The notes beneath the pieces were generated by a model. That model did no database searches, was not told where the DNA came from, and was given only the letters and a program-made list of their open reading frames with translations. Shown here in pieces: positions 47,143 to 60,410 of a stretch of DNA of 64,000 bases; position 1 is the first letter of the stretch, and every line of letters begins with the position of its first letter. The position numbers were made by a program, and so were the translations under genes. Location: the NCBI GenBank assembly GCA_026874595.1, contig CM049320.1, forward strand, positions 23,881,714-23,945,713, read 5' to 3'. Source of the DNA: Sipunculus nudus. Taxonomy: Eukaryota > Annelida > Sipuncula > Golfingiida > Sipunculidae.

Positions 47143-50117
47143 GTCCAGGCCAAGATTAGAATCTGGTTCAATTTATAACTGGGCGAGCTTATATTAAAAT
47201 TCTGATCTGAGCCGCTCCAGATTACAATCCTGTGGTGAAGACTCCAGGATTGAAATCTGGTCTGGACTTATTTTAAATGGGGGCAGCCCAGAGGAGAATT
47301 TTGATCTGGGCCGGTAAAGATTACATTCTGTGGTGGACTGATTTTAAACTGAGCCATCCAAGATAATTCCATATGATGGAAGTAAGTTTTGTCCCATTGT
47401 ACCACTATTACACCCTTAATTACAGTACCAATTATGCCCAAATTCGAGAACTCCCGAAACTGAAAACGCGGTCGGCAACATTCGGCAATAATCGTAGTAT
47501 GACGTCACACTAGGCACACGTCTGGCGTCTTGGTAAACCTGTGTACATTTGAGTCAGCTGTGCTTGGACCAGAAAAAAACGAAAAACATGGTTTTAAAGC
47601 GTGTTTTTACAAATTGTTCGAATTCTTAGATAGATGAATACATCATGCATTCATTCTCGCTTTCGCATTCCGTTACATGTGTACAGTGGGAGACAGATGA
47701 CAGGGTGATGCGATGAAACGTTACTTCAAAACAACAACCAAAATGCAACAGAACTGTCAAGAGGGCCACGGACGAATCTGCAATATAATCACTGTATATG
47801 TATCAGTGTCACTATTATATTCAGCGTGAACTCTTAGACATATCAGTCAGATAGGCACCTAAATTAAAAAAAAGAATGCCCCTCCGACAGTTCATGTTTA
47901 CAAGGAAAAGAGCCAGGTGATATGCCCTCAGCTGCTCAGCAGCGGTGGTCAAGCGGGAGCCGACTGACACTGCACTGGGTAAGTTCGCGATTGAATAAAA
48001 AATCAGACTCTAAACTACACACTGATGATTTATATCAGGAAAATGGTAAAAAATATTATTTCTTAGTTTGTCATATTTTGTCTGAATGTATGCTTGGCCA
48101 CTTATGTATGTATCATTGTGTTCAACGGGGGAAGTTGGACGGTGCGTCCTGCACGGGCGCGGTAAACAACGGCCGAACGAAGTGAATGCATAATATAATA
48201 AGTCAAGTGTCAAGCGCTGGATTAAAACTGTAATTGAAGAAATTATCAAATAATGCATACAATTTTAAGTATATTGCAATTTATTTTTGGTATATGTTCA
48301 TTAAGGATAACTCAAAATGTATTTGCGGGTAGCCTTGTCGCCATATTCTTACCACATAACGCACGAACTTTTTAAATATATTCCGTCAGGTGTCAGACAC
48401 GTGGCCGCTTTTCCCATGCACTGTGTACCATATATATTGGCACCCGTGACGCATAGTGATTCTTTAGGCCTAACTGCAACTAATAAGGCCATGAGATACT
48501 TTGTACTGAACATTGTGACAGAGCTGACGGTATGCGCTATGCGTCTTGACGAAGGGTTGAGGGAATTTGTTTAATTACAACAGTTTTACACGTATTAAAA
48601 TGAAGCCATTACTACATACTTTCCCCTGTTATACTGCATTGTTTTCTTGTTATTTTATAGTTAAAGCTTTGTACTGAATATGATGTAAGGGTACATTTTG
48701 TTTTCTTTATACTTGGATTATAATGATAGTGATACAAAGAAGTAAGTAGTGATTCAAAACTTGTAATGCAATCATTATAAGTATGTGGGAAATGTATATT
48801 TTACTTTACTAGTCCTTCTAAAGATTGGCTTATACCAAGTTCGGATCTCACGGATTCAATGCGCATTTGGTTTTATAATATTAACTATTCAATCATCCCC
48901 TGTGCAAGTTTCATCCACATAATTCATTGTCTAAGTTAGCAAAATAACAAAAAATGTCTCTTTTATATTTCATCCACTGCATATGTTTATGAGTTTTCAT
49001 ATGTATTCAATGAATGAACATGGAATAATGGAGATGGACTGACAGATTGAAACATTTTAATTCTCCTTGAGTCTAGAATGTAACACCCTCCTCCCCCCCC
49101 CCGACATACACATATACATCAATGACTTGCCCCTTGGACCTCTCCCTAATTCATTGAAAAATTAAAGTTTTTCTGTCATATGATATATAAATTGCCATAT
49201 ATGATTATAAAAAAAAATATTTATGGTCATTGTAGAGATTACAGATACTAGATTGAACCAGCAAGTCTAGTATCATGGTCCAGGGAGAGGACATGGTGAA
49301 TTACAAATGGGTGATTAAATGCCTTCCAGAATGTTAATTTTTAAATGCATCGAGTGTCTTAAATTATTTTCTTAAGCAGCATTTATTACATTAGTTAACT
49401 CTTTCTGCTGTTTCATATGTTGTGTCATGAGAAAAGCATATACATTTAGTTAATTTTAAACATTAAACTTACTGTCTTGATATGTAAACTATATGTAAAC
49501 TATATGAATATATATGAATATTAACTTATTCATTCTATACAAAAAAAAAACTTTCTGAAGGGTTCTATTTACCTATAGTAACTTTTTCATAACACAATTT
49601 CAGATATGCTTCCATTCTGCTAGACAGAATCTTCGCTGAACCAGAATGGAAAATACTTTTATTGTTGACATTTGACATCAGCATACTTCCACCACTGGCT
49701 GCAAAGTCACAACCAGGTGACCAAGGGAGGCCTCTGACATCATAAACCAGAAAAAGATGCCATCATGGACATACCTGAGAGCAGCGACAATCTCTTTTTC
49801 CTTTGTCTTTGCCTGATGTCTGACTGACTGTAAATAATGCTTTCAGGATCCGTCACTGCTACTCATTTATTTTGATACTTTTTGCATATGGTATATTAAC
49901 ATGAATTCTGTAAATAACTTGTGATAGGAAGATTTTCCACATCTTTAATAACATTGGTCTTTGATAACCTTGTTTAATTATTTTAAGGGCAAAATTATTT
50001 TATGCACTCTTAACTGTGTGCCTGCATTATATATAAATAATACATCACACACAGTTGACAATCATTTCATTCGAACACAGCATGCATAAATATGGTATTA
50101 AGCATGGTATAAAACAT
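42960..50117. other. Long stretch without a supported gene
   Basis: Contains (TA)n tracts at about 43223-43285, 43709-43746, 45829-45911 and 47112-47139. A TGACC-type repeat tail with gatggacagacagacgcact lies near 44890-45240, and a palindromic repeat at 47140-47395. A GC-richer segment at 47.45-48.19 kb contains tgacgtcacactaggcac (from about 47502). Part of the region next to 42950 should be the promoter or 5' exon of the CTLD gene. Confidence 0.5.
47140..47395. repeat. Palindromic-unit interspersed repeat, copy 2
   Basis: Starts right after a (TA)n tract with atgtccaggccaagatt. Units contain attttgatctgggccgg and cagattacaatcctgtggt, partly inverted copies of each other. Confidence 0.55.
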
Positions 50118-50286
50118 TTTATTTTATAAAACTGGCATAAACCCAACATGTTCTTCACCTGGTCCCAGGCCACAAGTCTCTCATATCTCATTATAACAGC
50201 AGGATGGTAACATCACACAAATTTTCTTCTCAAGAACGCCCAAGCACCATCTCACCAGCTGGCGGTAGGCAGAGTATCTGTACCTC
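50118..50286 (-). pseudogene. Last exon of a P2X7-type C-terminal domain gene, with an in-frame stop
   Basis: After cttttcag the frame reads RYSAYRQLVRWCLGVLEKK, then ICVMLPSCCYNEI, a TGA at 50181-50183, then ETCGLGPGEEHVGFMPVL and a final TAA (50124-50126). AATAAA at 50118-50123 follows directly. The pattern YRQ(F/L)...W..G.L......V.PSC....IR..FP...G.Y.GF is that of the cysteine-rich intracellular domain of P2X7 and its many invertebrate stand-alone relatives. The TGA stands where R (CGA) is usual. Either a decayed gene or one base error. The middle exon with the C-x-C-G-x-C cluster was not found in 50.3-51.8 kb. Confidence 0.55.
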
Positions 50287-50679
50287 CTGAAAAGGAATAT
50301 TTTTTCCCATCATATTCACATGTTGGTAGAAATACTTATATAATTTCAGGGTTATAATAAAATGATGCATGAACTTCAAGGTTTTCAGTGCAATAAAGAC
50401 TGGGAATCATCTGAAATCTTGTTTTGTTGCTGTACCAGTTTATGAGGATTAATATATTGTTTATGATGGTATTTATTAATCGGTTAAAGTGTGAATGAAT
50501 TACTGGCTTGATATTTCAATATATCTGCATGTCATACTAATAATTATATTGCATTAAAGCTAAATTGTTTGAGGTCCATCATATAACTCTGCATAGGCGG
50601 CGAAACGGGGGGTAATGTTGGAAAAACATACCAGTATTTCCTAGTACAGTTAGTATATTCTCCTTTACAGGACTGTAAA

Positions 50680-50735
<56 letters not shown>

Positions 50736-51841
50736 ATATATATATATATATATATGCAGCTGCACACCCACCCCCCACCCCCCAGAATTTGAGGTACAAA
50801 AAAATATTGCTAATTTGATATATACTTTTTAAAATTTTTTCTAAGTAAGTATTGACCAATAAATGACAACAAATATGCACCAGAATGCAGTATCCCCCCC
50901 CCCTGACATTTGGGTCATGCTATGGGTATATATATATGAATATTTGAATATTTCGCTTCGCTACCAATGCTCTGTATAAGATGCTGCTAAGATATTGTCC
51001 ATTAGCACTGGCCATGGGTATCACCATTAACCCTTATAGGGTACTCTCAGTGGTGTACTAATAGTTAAGTATTATTAATGCACATTTCAAGGGCCAGTCA
51101 AGTATACTTTAAGGGGTACTTCAGGTCCATGCAGGCACCATATAATTTTCACTGTATAAAATTTAAAGAGTAGAATTTACATACTTCATTCAAACATTTT
51201 TCCCTTAAAAGAATTTTCCATTTGCATTAGAATTGTCTGGATACTTCTTCATGGTGTAATATCATTCATATTGTCTTGGTTTATCAAATTAACATAAAAC
51301 TGGAAGTTAAATCTACAGACTTAGGTAATGACAGTGACTAGTACTGATAATGTACCCAGTGTACATTGGCTGTAGCCTACGACTAATAGTGTAATCTGGA
51401 CTTGAGGCTGCAGCCTGTAGGCCAAGGCAAATGTTGACATGCATGGCACACAAACGGCAACGGTCAGCATATTTAATCATTATTTACAGCGATCCAGCTT
51501 TCAACAACAAGAATCCAGCGAGTCATACCAAAATATATTTATCCTCAGATATCTTATTAAAAAATTTATGGAAATGTGGACGATAACTACTAAATAGTAA
51601 ACGGTACAAAACGTATGTCTTAGGTGCGAAACGCCAGGTGTCGTTGTCACGCTGTCAGTGTCATTACTACTCTGTCACGTGGTTACAGAAAACACACTGC
51701 TTGAGCGGCACTGTCAACATAATTTGACTGAAACGTAACGTCAAAGTCAATATGCTGTCTTAAAATGACATAATCAGAAAGTCAATAATACTTCTCCTTT
51801 TATATGATCCCAAGAAAAGATAAAGAACTGTTTGAACTTAC
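50287..51841. other. Presumed intron of the P2X7-type gene
   Basis: Includes a (TA)n tract (50686-50754), C-rich runs at about 50767-50783 and 50893-50904, and no exon I could support. Confidence 0.35.
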
Positions 51842-52089
51842 CATTTGTTCCTCCCAATACGCTCCTCAAGATCAACATGATCAAGTTGACTATGTTCCTC
51901 CTCGTCTGTGCTGTCCGCCTCTAAATCGTATGGGTGGATTTCTCCAGCCTGCATGGTTGATCGACAACTCTTGGTTTGTTACTTTGTTTCTCCTTCCTCG
52001 CTGGACGGAATTACCTCGGATACACTGCGTGACCCGGCAAAATTCTCGTCAGCCCCGTCGTGGTCTTCAACCAGCGAGGTGTCTGCCAT
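51842..52089 (-). pseudogene. First exon of a P2X7-type C-terminal domain gene, with an in-frame stop
   Basis: ATG at 52089. MADTSLVEDHDGADENFAGS and more acidic sequence lead to a TAA, and the same frame continues with MQAGEIHPYDLEADSTDEEE and DLEERIGRNKW up to the donor GTAAGT. The ending (D)LEERIGRNKW, split after TG, is how these proteins lead into the cysteine cluster. Translation could start at the second Met after the TAA, which would leave a usable protein start. A CRE-type tgacgtca lies 20 bases upstream of the first ATG. Confidence 0.5.
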
Positions 52090-53568
52090 GTTGAAGAGTG
52101 CCTAGTGTGACGTCAGAGAACCGCGTAATTCCGGAATTACCCGAGTGTTCTATAGCCAAAGCCAGACATCGGTTCATATACGATTTTGCCGAGAAAACCT
52201 TAGAATTAACTATTTTTCGTAATCTTTTAGAGATTTTAACCCGTGTAAATCGTTTGATCATTATTTTATGCGTGGTGACCTAATACTAGATGCGCTCGGC
52301 TCTGCATACACTTTAAATCAGATAATACAGTCAACATTTATTCCAGATAAACATCGTGAAGAGCACATACAACATGAACAGGATCATTTAAAATATTTTA
52401 ATGAGCAAAAAAAAAAAAAAAAAATAGCTAACAAATATAAGTGTAATGTGCTTCTTTAGTATCATCTATTCTTCAAGCATGCAAGTTCATATCTACATCA
52501 CCTATGCCAACTAACATAATCACAGTTTTAGAATATGTATCAACATGTTCTGAGACATCTTCTTAACTTAAATCTGTTCTGAAAATTCAAATTATGATGA
52601 AGGAATAAATATATACATGCATACGTAAATACCAGCTTTGTTAATTGATAAGTAAAGAAACGTGATTTATCGGTCTAGATGCTTATATATGGGTGAGTAG
52701 CGTGACATTGTACCCTAATGTAGGGCTAGGGAGGGGTGGTGATACCATTACTGTAATTTTGCTATAGTAGAAAATCCACAGCTGAGAAAATGATATGATT
52801 GCTGTCATTTTGCTTTCTAAAAAATATGGGGAATATGCATTAAAATTATATTTATGATTTCATTTCAGAATGAAAAAGCTTAAGTATATAGTGGTGTTTC
52901 AAATATGGTGGGGGTTTTACTTTCAGTTATTACTTTGAAAAAAAAGCTAATCTGATAACTGATAACTAATATAAATGAAATGTAGATAAATGCTGCAATT
53001 AAAACACTCTCTGCCTTCAATAGGTTGGTGAATATTGTTCCCACTGTTCTATCGAAGTACATTATGTTTTGGTTAATAATTCCCACAAATAAGGTTGTAT
53101 ATAATTTATGTACACTATATGTATACATTTCTCTATCCTAAATTCAGTAATTTCACATAAGAGGTAAAGTTACAACATAGATATTACAGGGGTCCAACCA
53201 ATAACATTTTCATAGAATATTGAATAAATTGATAAAATATTGACTATTATGGACAATAATTTGCACATTTTTTTAAAATTGATTGAAGGCCAGATAGGTT
53301 AATATAGTTTAACTGAAGCCGTCCTAGGAGTAGATTAGGATTCTGATCTGGACTAGCCTAGTTAAAATCCGTCCACGGCTGGATTTAAACTTGACCGGCC
53401 CAGATCAATATTCTAATCTGCGCTGGCCCAGTTTTAAATTGGACCAGATTCTATTTTGGGCATCGACATATATATTGCAAGAAGCATATGGCATTAGAAG
53501 GAATTCTCAAACTGTGTGTCCATAGGCAATGTGTAAAGAGTCTTCTGTCTCAAATATATGTTGTATTT

Positions 53569-53609
<41 letters not shown>

Positions 53610-54110
53610 GTGTGTGTATTACAAACAGCTATATCGGTCGTGAAAGATCGGATAAAGGTATGTAATAATAGCCGGACGTCCTTTTATCTCGCATGCATAC
53701 CCTCCAGTAAATCATTTGTACACCGACTTGGGATCCCATTAGAGGCTGTGGTTATAGAGCGGTATAATATTTTAGTACCTGTTTATTCTGGCGAGGTACT
53801 CCGCAAATACATGAAGTCATTAGCCGTGCCGCACATTGTTAGGTAACCAGGTGACCCAATACAGCGGTAAAATGTAGAAGAAAATGCAGTATATTATTGA
53901 AGTTTACAACGCCTACTGCAGTGTATTTTCGAGAGATGTTTATATTTTTACTTGGCGATGAAACATTCATATGCATAGCCCTGTTTACATTCCCCCGAGG
54001 GGACAATGACAGTCACTGGTTTAGGAGGATCATCTACCCCCTCAGACTCGCTTTCACTGTCGCCTCCGTCTACTGTGACCGGTGACACAATGTGTCCATG
54101 GGCTCTTTGT
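52090..54110. other. Non-coding, upstream of the P2X7-type gene
   Basis: CRE octamer tgacgtca on both strands at about 52109-52116, a poly-A run at 52408-52426, a palindromic repeat at 53300-53470 and (TA)n at 53574-53608. No gene seen. Confidence 0.5.
53300..53470. repeat. Palindromic-unit interspersed repeat, copy 3
   Basis: Contains attctgatctggactagcc, ggcccagatcaatattcta and tggcccagttttaaattgg, and ends in gggcatcgacatatatat, parallel to gggcctcgacacacac at the end of copy 1. Confidence 0.55.
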
Positions 54111-54600
54111 TGTCCCGTCCGAGGTATTCCTCCACGGTCACAGGATCAGAGCTGTTGGTCTCGTTTTCCAACACCGTATTGTCTGATGTGTTTTCAGCGA
54201 ATTCGTCGGCCCAGTATGGTTATATCCCTGTATGCCACCAGCAATTTGCTAGAGTTGATTGTTCCACATCATTTCATACATCCCTCCATTGTTTATTCAT
54301 TCAAAGAACTTCAAAGCTCTCCTTACTTTGTTCTATACATGAGAGGTAGTTGCTGACACACTGATGCAAACTGACTTAATTAGTGAGGCAATCCGGCTCA
54401 ATAATTGGACCTAGTGTATGATTAGAACAATACCCATCGCTGACTTTCACACCAAATTGATCAGTTAATATTTTCACGGGCATGACGCTTCCCATCAGAG
54501 GAAAATATACCGGTCGGATTGTTAATTCAGAAAATATTTCAGGGTCATTGTTTGTGTCGTGAACTGTTATTTCGGAGTCGGAATCCAAGGCAGTCGTTAT
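54060..54600 (-). pseudogene. Possible decayed coding remnant, unrecognised
   Basis: Three minus-strand frames have protein-like, acidic composition: 54376-54590 (ALDSDSEITVHDTNNDPEIF onward to a stop), about 54075-54225 (NETNSSDPVTVEEYLGRDNK), and an overlapping shifted frame (VTVDGGDSESESEGVDDPPK). The frame switches suggest an old, broken gene or transposon protein. I do not recognise the family. Confidence 0.2.
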
Positions 54601-54739
54601 ATCAAGGCTAATTTATAGTTTTCCTTTACGGGAGACTGGTGGAGCAACCTATAATTGTTGTAGCGCATCTTAATACTTGACAGTAGTGTAAGCCTTATAT
54701 AAAAAAAACTAATGGACAGATATCTTTCATATTTAACCC

Positions 54740-55680
54740 ATGCATAGAAACGAGTTATAAGATGAAGTTTGTTTAAATTATGATGGGTGGCCTTGGCCTT
54801 GGATATTTCCATATTTGGTGAAAAACAAACAAAAGCATTATGTTTATAGGGATGTAAAGTTGTCGATTTATAAGATGCCGAAAGAGTTTTGAGATGAGCA
54901 ACCTTGACCTTCAAGGTTGAAGCAACCACACCGCTGAACCCGATTTTCTCTTCAAATTTGATTCACTAATGGTTTCAACCAAGTTGTCTGAGACCTCGTG
55001 ACATTGAACTTTAAGGACAATTCTATGAAAATATAGGATTTTAATGAGGCCGATACCAATTGCAGTTTTGCATATTTCCCCTCAAATTTAACACACAAAT
55101 TGCCCCCTCCAAAGATCATGGAAATGTTAGAAATACATGTTCTCAGTGTCGAATCTTCCGAAATATAGGATTTTTCTTGTGAACCTATAACTTTTTAAGT
55201 ACTGCCTTAAGTACTTTTTTTTTCTGCAAATTTGAGACATATTGTTTCGGATTTGTTTGAAAACTACTGACCATGGCCTTGTTCTCCAAGATCAAATCTT
55301 CGAATATATAGTATTTGTGTTTACCCCATAACTTGCTAAGTGCTGCATATCTTCTACTCAAATATGTCACAAAAATTGTTTCCATCGGGTTGTCGGACTT
55401 GTTCTAAAATTTATGGCCTCGGCCTTTACGCCTCTGATCCTGTTAAAGGTTAATATATGAATTACAAGGGGTGGGGGCATTCTACATGCAGGCATTTCAC
55501 ATAGACATATGAAAACATGAATCGCTGCAGATTCTAAATATTGGCTCGAAACATCCGTCAAAATCAAATTCAGCGTACAACGTTCTCTATATATGGTTGA
55601 TCAGAATGTTAGATTCATCATTCGGCTCGAAGCAACAGCTGTCGGAACTTGACCTCTCCGGCCTTGAAAATGTAATTTGA
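54740..55680. repeat. Degenerate CCTTGACC-type repeat region
   Basis: Phrases such as ccttgaccttcaaggttgaa, acctcgtgacattgaactt and tgacctctccggccttgaa recur about every 120-160 bp with ataggattt between. Same general kind as 7.4-8.4 kb. No gene. Confidence 0.35.
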
Positions 55681-56011
55681 TAATATAAGCAATATCTGAA
55701 GGTGGCATTATTTTAGAGTGGCGTGCCCAGCAATGTTATACTATTGCATCCCCGATGCAAGAAATTTCTCGTTTACTAATGGCTGTAAAACAAGGGAAAA
55801 AAGAGAATTCAACAAATCCATATTATAACAATCTTATCTTCTCGTGGTGGAACGACCGCATTTGAAGTCGCATAAACGTTCTGCATTAAACCCGAGATTT
55901 ACCGGGGCGTGGGGGGGGGGGAGGGGGTATGGTCGGCAATGCATAACCCTAACCACCTTTAGAATTTATAAATAAAGGTGTATATATATGTATGTATATA
56001 CATATATATTT

Positions 56012-56050
<39 letters not shown>

Positions 56051-58176
56051 CGCCCTTGGAGAAGTCATATTATTGCCTGAATCAGAACCCATCAACATTA
56101 TATGTAAGTGGGTATATTTTTTCCGCAATTGATCGGCCAAGAAACCATGAGTAATGAAGAGTCAAAGTATTACCACATACCATATGGATATACCATATGT
56201 AGATACCATTGTTTTAATAGCTATAATTACTTTTATGATTTTTATCTTTGCATATATTGTAATGGGATGTATCATTTTGTATATAAGCAGTTTCTGGCAG
56301 CAACCCAATGGCTCTTAGCGAAATCGCAAAGTATTTAATATTATAAACAGCACACAAAGACACAACGCATTTCACAAAAAAGCACGTGACTCTTTTCTGA
56401 TTCTAAAGCTTGCTTTGAAACATGCGTGCAGTGTGGTCTATATGAGATTGATAAAACTGCAAGAAACGCCTTCCGACATGAATTATCAGTGAGTTTGGTC
56501 ACTGCGATAGAGATCTGCTCTGTAAATTAGCAGATACGCTGTCAGAAGAAGAGAAATCTTCCCCGACATAGCTTCTTCTGTGAGGTCTTGTATGACATAA
56601 ATAATGGAAACAATTCATCCCAATATCAGTTTAAATCAATCCATCATATATTCGTTGGTCAAAATCATTTAATCATTCGTTGTTCTGCTCGGTTGCATTT
56701 TCTCATCGACTTTTAAACTCATTAAACTACCTTGTTACAATACCATTGCATGGAATCATGTTTTTCATTAAGAGATCCTTACCATAATCAACATTGCCTG
56801 TTGAGGGATAACAAGTATAAATACATCGATAAATGATATACTCGTTAAAAAGGATCTGTTCACCATTTCTGGTTTTCATAAATGATTGGACAGGTGCTGA
56901 TAAAGAAAATACAACTCTGTAATATTTCTTATATATAGTTATATTTCTTTAACCCTTTACTATTTACATTTTTTTTAGATTTCGACAAAATCTGACCCTA
57001 TTTATATTTACACTAACAGCCTTATCTTTTCGATCTTTTTTTGTAGATTTATCAAATTTTCAACAATTCCCACTAAGAGGGTTTGCTGAAGATTATTGAA
57101 AATCATTGAAACTTAGAAATAATATGCAATATTTTTGTCCTGAAAGAATCTATACATATCATGGCATTCTAGTTGCCCATTTTGAGTGCTCTTTAGTGGC
57201 TTGTAAACAGTAAAGGGTTGTGTATATTCATGCTGATAAAAGTTACACTAAATCATTTCCCGAACGCTTCATAATTACAGTTTAGTTACTAAGGTCTGTT
57301 TTGACGACACATATGCTCTTACTGATGGAACCCATTTGTTTCTAAATACAAATTACATATTTTGAAGAATTAAATAATAAGAATTAAAATTTCTTCAAGT
57401 TCATTTATTAACATTACCAACTGACTATTAAAACTAAATTAACATTTATGGTCGGTCAGCTGATCCTTTCATGTTGTATTGGTATAATAATAAATGTCCA
57501 CATGTCATAATTCTACAATCATTCTCCTAAGAGATTTCCTAAACTCATTTAGTATGCTATCTAATTTCATGTGAAACGTAACGAAACGAAATTGAAAACA
57601 AAAACTCCTTGGAGTCAATGCCAGTAATTAAAAAATCCCTGGATTTTTGCAAGCTTTTTAAGTGTTCTGCTTGTTTAAATATCACAAGAACTAACTATGA
57701 CTGTGCAATCATTTATTTGAAATGTCAGCACAGTATCTTATTATGAGACATTAACGCCAAGAAACAAATATATAACAATATATATTGTATAACAAGACTT
57801 TGTCTGTTAAATTAAAGAGGCGCTCAGAGAAGTACGGTAATTAGTAAAGATGAACTATTTAACAGGCGCAATATGCCCTAACGAAAAAAAAAAAAACACC
57901 TAAAATATCTTACAAAAAGGGCTCAAAAGATATCTGAAATCGCCTTAATCAAAACATTAATATTTAATATTAATCAATGCACAAATCGCGGTCTTTCAAT
58001 ATATTTTACCGAAAAAAATTAAGTTGCATTCATCGAAAAGCGGAACATTAAGGTGAAATATTAGTTGAATATATATCATATACAAGACGATCACGTTTAC
58101 ACTGACAGCTTCTTCAGACTGAGAATTATAGGTTTGGTAACCTATAAGGAAATTATTTAATTTTTATGGGAAACTT
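55681..58176. other. AT-rich non-coding, downstream of the second ankyrin gene
   Basis: G-rich run at 55911-55927, (TA)n at 55978-56048, otherwise nothing recognised. The right edge should be the 3' untranslated region of the ankyrin gene ending at 58177. Confidence 0.5.
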
Positions 58177-58353
58177 TCACATATCTATAATTGCTGTTAA
58201 TGGGACTCCAGATGTTGCATCGACGTATAATACGTTGTTATGATGAAGGTTTCTGATAAGATTTTCAGGGTTAAAGGCTAGTTTATTATTAATTTTCTCG
58301 ATAATTCTTGGCTTTTTCATTTCTGTTGCATGCTGAATCGGTGTCTTGCCATC
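58177..58353 (-). CDS. Terminal exon of the second ankyrin gene
   Basis: 177 nt, phase 0 in, stop TGA at 58177-58179. DGKTPIQHATEMKKPRIIEK is a capping ankyrin helix pair; about 35 further residues (ending VPLTAIIDM) form a tail. The acceptor is atatttcag. Confidence 0.75.
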   Translation of the reverse strand, partial: DGKTPIQHATEMKKPRIIEKINNKLAFNPENLIRNLHHNNVLYVDATSGVPLTAIIDM

Positions 58354-58799
58354 CTGAAATATTTAACAGAGAGAGAGACATGTATTAAGTAAATGAAGCA
58401 ATTTTATTTACGCTTTATAATCGTTTTATGCTTACTTGAGCACAGTTCAGTGGATGACGGCATAGGTGATCCATTAGCACTCCCGTAAACGGAATCCAAC
58501 GAAGTAAAAGTTTCAATTGTTTGATATTTTCAAGATAACAAAATGAATGCATATAGACACTCCCCAAATATACTAAAACGAACCGAAAATGAAATGCAAC
58601 GACATTATAAGAAGATTAACTGAAGAATTATGGAATATGCGGAAATACTAATAAGAATGCAAATCTCGTGGTTGAAGAAAATATTTCAAAATGCCCACTA
58701 AAAATTAAACCTTTTCATATTTTATTAAAGCGAGCAGAAAAAGAACAAACTATTGTTGCAGATAATTTGTTAACTTGACTAAGTAAGACGGACTAGGTT

Positions 58800-58912
58800 A
58801 GCGCAGAATAGTTGATGGCAACTGTGGCTCAGAGTGAGAGCATAGGACTCATAGCCAGGATGTGCGGGTGTGGTAGAGACTGGTTCTGGGCGCCATCAGG
58901 ATAAATAATAAA
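58800..58912 (+). other. Possible tRNA-derived SINE head
   Basis: tggctcagagtgagagc (A-box-like) is followed by a CAT anticodon-like loop (actcatagcc) and ggttctggg as a weak B box, then ataaataataaaa. It is too diverged for a working tRNA. Confidence 0.3.
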
Positions 58913-59470
58913 ATTACAACAAGCAAGTGCTACCGCCCTGTCAGGAAGTTCCAAATAGAAATGAAACTCTGCAGATGTGTATACTTAGCTAAAAATTAGA
59001 TAAGTCAGGAATAAAAAATGGTGGCGGTTACGTCCTAAAAATAATTAATAAAAGAAATAGATAAGGGCAACAGTGGATGTTACATTAAATATTTGTCTTG
59101 TATTCTCTTACGAAGAAGTAACTTCAAGTCACATTTATCTGATACATATAGAGTTTAAACAGTTTTGACGAAAGCTCGAGGACTGTTCTCACCTGTCTAT
59201 CATATTTCTTTGAAATGATCTCTCGAAACTTAATTATCTTAATAATTATACATACAAAAACGAAACTATAAGTATCTTGTACATTATCATCCGATTTTCT
59301 TGTTCTTACAACTAACAGCATACATTGAAGAGAAGAGAGAAGCTATTCAGCTTTTGGAAACTTTAATTCATTATATAAGCACAAAGATCAAGATGTTTCT
59401 CTCGATGTTTACAGTTCCTGATCAGTCCAATGTTTCTTGAGTTCAAGATAACGAAGTACAAAATACGTAC

Positions 59471-59572
59471 ACTGGCAGATGCATGTTCCACATTTGCTCC
59501 AAAGTCCAATAGAAGATTCACCATGTTGGTGTCGCGCATCAAGATAGCTTGGATCAGAGGTGTTATTCCCCT
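59471..59572 (-). CDS. Triplicated ankyrin exon, copy 1
   Basis: Identical protein to copy 2. Phase 0/0, so each added copy lengthens the product by 34 residues in frame. Confidence 0.85.
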
Positions 59573-60308
59573 CTGTGAGGATTAATCAAATTACCTAGCT
59601 TAAATTGCATAATTTAAAATAACTTGCCATTTTTTGAAACAAACATAATAGAACATAGATACAAGATATAAACAATTAAATTTTGAACATCTACAAATAT
59701 AAGATGAATAATAAAATACAGCAAGCTAGTGCTACCGCCCTGTCACGTAGTTCCAAATCGAATGTGTAAACTAACCACACAAATAAGATAAGTAAGTAAT
59801 AAAAATTGGAGGCGGTTACCTCCTCAAAAAATTAATAATAAGAGAAATAGTGAATGGCAACATTGGATGTTACTTAGATATTGTTATGTATTCTCTCACG
59901 AATTTTTACATTCAAGTTATATTTAACTAATACATGTAGAGTTTTAAAAGTTTTGTCGAACGGGCGTGAAATTGTCTCACCTGTCTATTTTATTTCTTTG
60001 AAAAGATCACTCGAAAATGACATAAAATGATTCTGAATATCTTAATTATATATACAAAAACGAAAGTATAAGTATCTGGTACATTATCATCCGATTATCT
60101 TGTTCTTACAATTTAATGTTATACGTTACAACTAACAGCAGACGTGTTTGGTCATGAGTTTCATGTAAAGAAGAGAGAGGCTATTCAGCTTTTAGAAACT
60201 ATAATGCAATATATAAGTACAACGATCAAGATTTTTCTGTCGATGTTTACAGTTCCTGATCAGTCCTATGTTTCTTGAGTTCAAGATAACGAAGTACAAA
60301 ATACGTAC

Positions 60309-60410
60309 ACTGGCAGATGCATGTTCCACATTTGCTCCAAAGTCCAATAGAAGATTCACCATGTTGGTGTCGCGCATCAAGATAGCTTGGATCAGAGGTG
60401 TTATTCCCCT
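60309..60410 (-). CDS. Triplicated ankyrin exon, copy 2
   Basis: Same exon as 61151-61252 (RGITPLIQAILMRDTNMVNL onward); acceptor ctcccag. Confidence 0.85.

Noticed and set aside
47920-48190. Plus-strand frame in GC-richer DNA with ctgcactgg|gtaagt donor-like site
   Set aside because: The frame continues without domain similarity; more likely part of a repeat or promoter than a coding exon.
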